A program made the position numbers and the translations under genes. A DNA stretch of 64,000 nt. Origin: Patella vulgata. Lineage: Eukaryota; Mollusca; Gastropoda; Patellidae. Numbering within the stretch: the stretch's first letter is position 1; every line of letters starts with the position of its first letter. The DNA lies in the NCBI RefSeq assembly GCF_932274485.2, contig NC_065882.2, positions 58,627,431 to 58,691,430 on the forward strand. The letters are read 5' to 3'. The notes beneath the pieces were generated by a model. It was given only the letters and a program-made list of their open reading frames with translations. It was not told the DNA's origin and made no database searches. Shown piece by piece: positions 62,101-64,000 of the stretch.

Positions 62101-63086
62101 TATCAAATTCCAACTGCCATGGGATCTTTTACGTGCATGCCAATATGTACACGGGACCTCGGTTTTTGGTCCCATCCGAACGACTAGACAACTTGTCAGG
62201 CCCTCCGTCCTGCATCACTGACAAGGAGAAGCCACGCCGGGAAATCTGGATGAACTTTCTCGGCCAATGCAGGGATCGAACACCCGACCTCCAGGCTAGC
62301 GAGTCGTCTTAACCACTTAGCCACGTGACCCCCCCCCCCCCCAGTCGGTGTAGAATAGTAGGTGCAGAATAGTAGGTTATTAAACCCCATTTCATTTATA
62401 GCTCTGATACTGCTAAGCGCCGCCAAATGACGTAGTAAAGTATTAACATGTGTAATTAGTTGCACCTGTATCACTTAGATTTGTACTTTATTCTATATAT
62501 AATTCAATTTTAAGATAAACCTGAAAAGAGTAGATCGAGTATAAGCCCTGTGGTTGATGGTATTATAGGAGCTTTGTTTGGAATAGCAGTCACAGTGCTG
62601 ATTGGTATTATCGGCTTCTGTTATTACATCAAAAGGTATTGTATGATCCCCTTTGACTATAATTACTACTACAAGTAAGCTAGAAATAATCTTATGTATT
62701 AACGATGTAATGGTGGTGCTTTACAGATCTTTCCAATATGTAAATCATTTATCTCCCTTAAATTGTGTTCCTTTTAAACTTATGCAACTTTTTATTTGAT
62801 CAATGCACCAAAGTACTACTTTCTATCCATTAATTAGTGATAGACAGTTTGGTCATGAATTCTTGAATATTTCTTTCTTTTTAGAAGGCCTCCACCTAAA
62901 CCAGCTAGAGAAACACCTGGTTATAGATATAATAATCGTCCAGATACCTACGTCAGTCCAGTTGTTACGGAAGAAAACACTTACGATACATTAGAACAAG
63001 CTTCAAATGACCACGGTGGTGTAGCTGATCCTTATTATAAGACATTGGAACACGTCTCTGCATATGTAAATATTGGAAGGGAATAA
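56897..63086 (+). CDS. FTP-lectin / multi-EGF / transmembrane receptor, copy B (intact)
   Basis: Exons 56897-56957, 57774-57986, 59864-60097, 60385-61731, 62515-62635 and 62885-63086 (phases 1, 1, 1, 1, 2) encode 725 residues. 1-20: signal peptide (MVSQISLFIFCLVYQFFCIT). 21-170: fucolectin-type F5/8C domain with AFRNVAINKTTVQSS, SCTHTGNGAIEWWCVDLQHV, YNRDE, ERLRGF and LTLCEVQVFKG. His62, Arg89 and Arg95 match the fucose-binding set in spacing apart from one residue. 172-618: about 14 EGF-like repeats in a single exon. 634-657: transmembrane helix. 658-725: tail with RRPPPKPAR, Y692DTL, Y710KTL and Y719VNI. It is very close to copy A 3.2 kb upstream, same strand, same exon phases: a tandem duplicate. 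The architecture recalls CED-1/Draper/MEGF10 engulfment receptors with a lectin head added. Function is inference; the gene model is solid. Confidence 0.9.
57190..57567 (-). mobile_element. SINE family 1, reverse copy in receptor B intron 1
   Basis: 'aatgaagacagtcatgcgcc', 'gggttcttttaagtgcacgc', 'aaattcttggccaacaccgg', 'gatcgaaca' and head complement 'tctgagcctccgcggctccc'. Absent from copy A intron 1. Confidence 0.75.
58891..59178 (+). mobile_element. V-SINE-like SINE (family 2), full-length, receptor B intron 2
   Basis: Head 'gggggttggatggctgaatg', box B GGTTTCGAATCCCC, core 'gttttctccgggtcctccgg', tail 'gtgggcgttacactccattt' and (CT)n. Perfect 13-bp target duplication TCCAAATTTAGTG at 58878-58890 and 59179-59191. 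Best full-length copy of this family in the window. Confidence 0.92.
61770..62395 (+). mobile_element. SINE family 1 in receptor B intron 4, interrupted by a second SINE
   Basis: The left part 61770-61971 shares the left flank 'atatactcgagtccgtgt' with copy A's intron-4 SINE. The right part from 62340 ('ccagtcggtgtagaatagta') runs to 'ttaaaccccatttcattt'. The insert is at 61972-62339. Confidence 0.82.
61972..62339 (-). mobile_element. SINE family 1 reverse copy nested in another SINE
   Basis: 'gggtttaacgtcctactgtt', 'gggaaattttgcccgggcag', 'gggatcttttacgtgcatgc', 'gatcgaacacccgacctcca', head complement 'aaccacttagccacgtgacc' and a C run. Target duplication CCCAGTCGGTG at 61961-61971 and 62340-62350. 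Absent from copy A, so inserted after the gene duplication. Confidence 0.9.
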
Positions 63087-64000
63087 AAGAGGTGTCAACG
63101 ATATCTTTATTAACATTTTACTTGTGCTTATGCACCTTTGTTTCTATCCGTATATTACAATTTTCAAAAATGATGGAAATCAAACAAATTAATTTTGTAC
63201 TTTTTGTCCACCACTACAAAACAGCTAACAGCTATTATTACAAGATTTATGTGGCATATAAATGATAATGGTAAAATAATGCGAAATTGTCCTCATGCGT
63301 CTATGCACAAATGTAATGAAAGCTGTGCTTATAATAGATAGATTAATCATTACTATACATTTTCTATCATCAATATTTGCAGCGTGAGGTGACGCCTTTG
63401 TGCACATTATTATAAAAATATTAATTGGCTATGCTTTAGAATCATAAATGTTTAATTGTTTATTCTGTAAATGTCAAACTGTTTATTCATTAAAATAATA
63501 AATGTATATTTTTTATCCTGTAATATAACAAATGAATAATTGTTTATTCTGTAATACAACAAATGTATATTTTTTTATTTTGTAACATAATAAATATATA
63601 ATTGTTATTCTGTACAATAATAAATGCATAATTATTTATTCTGTAATATAATACATGTATAATTGATTATTCTGTAATATAGTAAATGTATAGTTGATTA
63701 TTCTGTGTAATAATAAATGTATTATTGTTTATTTTTAAACCAATACAGGCATTCGAATTTGTTTATATGAAAAAATTTTTTTAAAAAAAAGTAATGAAGA
63801 TTCGTCATTGTGTAGTGAACTCGGGTTGATGCACCCGATCCAATATTATTACCACCTCAAGAGGGTAATAATAACGAAATAAATTGGCCTATAAGGAGGT
63901 AAACATCTACCCGTTTTTTACCATTCGGTAAATTTATTACCTCCGTCATGGGAACATAAAGGCCAACACGTGGCTTTTGTTATAAAGTCAGTTTACAAGA
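63087..64000. other. 3' UTR and downstream of receptor B
   Basis: Non-coding. The degenerate tandem repeat at 63440-63735 begins about 350 bases past the stop and contains many AATAAA words, so the poly(A) site cannot be chosen. A nearly perfect short inverted repeat, 'attattaccacctcaagagg' then 'gtaataat', lies at 63844-63872. No further gene seen. Confidence 0.5.
63440..63735. repeat. Degenerate minisatellite, about 37-bp unit
   Basis: Roughly eight units of a consensus like 'aataataaatgtataattgt' plus 'ttattctgtaatat'. Units vary in length (34 to 40 bases) and sequence. Purely AT-rich, no coding potential. Confidence 0.8.

Overview
This is nuclear DNA of an invertebrate animal, most likely a mollusc and probably a gastropod. 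The genes have many short exons with GT-AG introns and animal-specific domain architectures (IGFBP N-domain, F5/8C discoidin, fucolectin, multi-EGF receptor). The AT-rich introns and intergenic DNA are full of SINEs, small terminal-inverted-repeat elements and one broken LTR element. The species assignment is inference.

Layout. (1) 114-4638 (+): 3' part of a CDK7 gene; its first exons lie left of the window. A 3' UTR follows to about 6390. (2) 6.4-20.5 kb: no recognised gene. It holds repeats and a fossil Ty3/Gypsy-type element on the minus strand (10594-14055) inserted into a SINE; a possible orphan terminal exon lies at 20513-20581. (3) 21073-24496 (+): a four-exon gene for a secreted protein with a 12-cysteine IGFBP N-domain and a basic, cysteine-rich C-terminal half. 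(4) 24.5-36.2 kb: intergenic, with a broken Harbinger transposase, a MULE-like inverted-repeat element, an 803-bp tandem duplication and a 160-bp tandem repeat. (5) 36292-45760 (+): a nine-exon gene for a secreted protein of 597 residues with three discoidin domains and a basic 6 x 15-residue repeat after the first. Its second intron holds a Harbinger-type element that still has a Myb/SANT-like ORF. (6) 48196-53728 and 56897-63086 (+): two tandem paralogues for type I membrane receptors. Each has a signal peptide, a fucolectin-type (FTP) domain with an apparent fucose-binding His/Arg/Arg set, 14 to 16 EGF-like repeats in one exon, a transmembrane helix, and a cytoplasmic tail with a proline-rich stretch and three YxxL/I tyrosine motifs. 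(7) A minisatellite lies beyond the last gene.

The paralogous pair is the most interesting content. It looks like a fucose-reading recognition receptor that combines a lectin head with a CED-1/Draper/MEGF-like EGF stalk and an ITAM-like tail. The copies differ by two 96-bp EGF units. The first has a 7-G run that shifts frame inside the lectin exon. Both share an intronic SINE that predates the duplication.

Three short retroposon families end in the same GACGTTAAA tail, which suggests one LINE mobilises them all. One of them carries a core that resembles the vertebrate V-SINE core, and most of its copies have target-site duplications of 8 to 17 bp. All coordinates and splice sites were read by eye; no alignment or database search was run.
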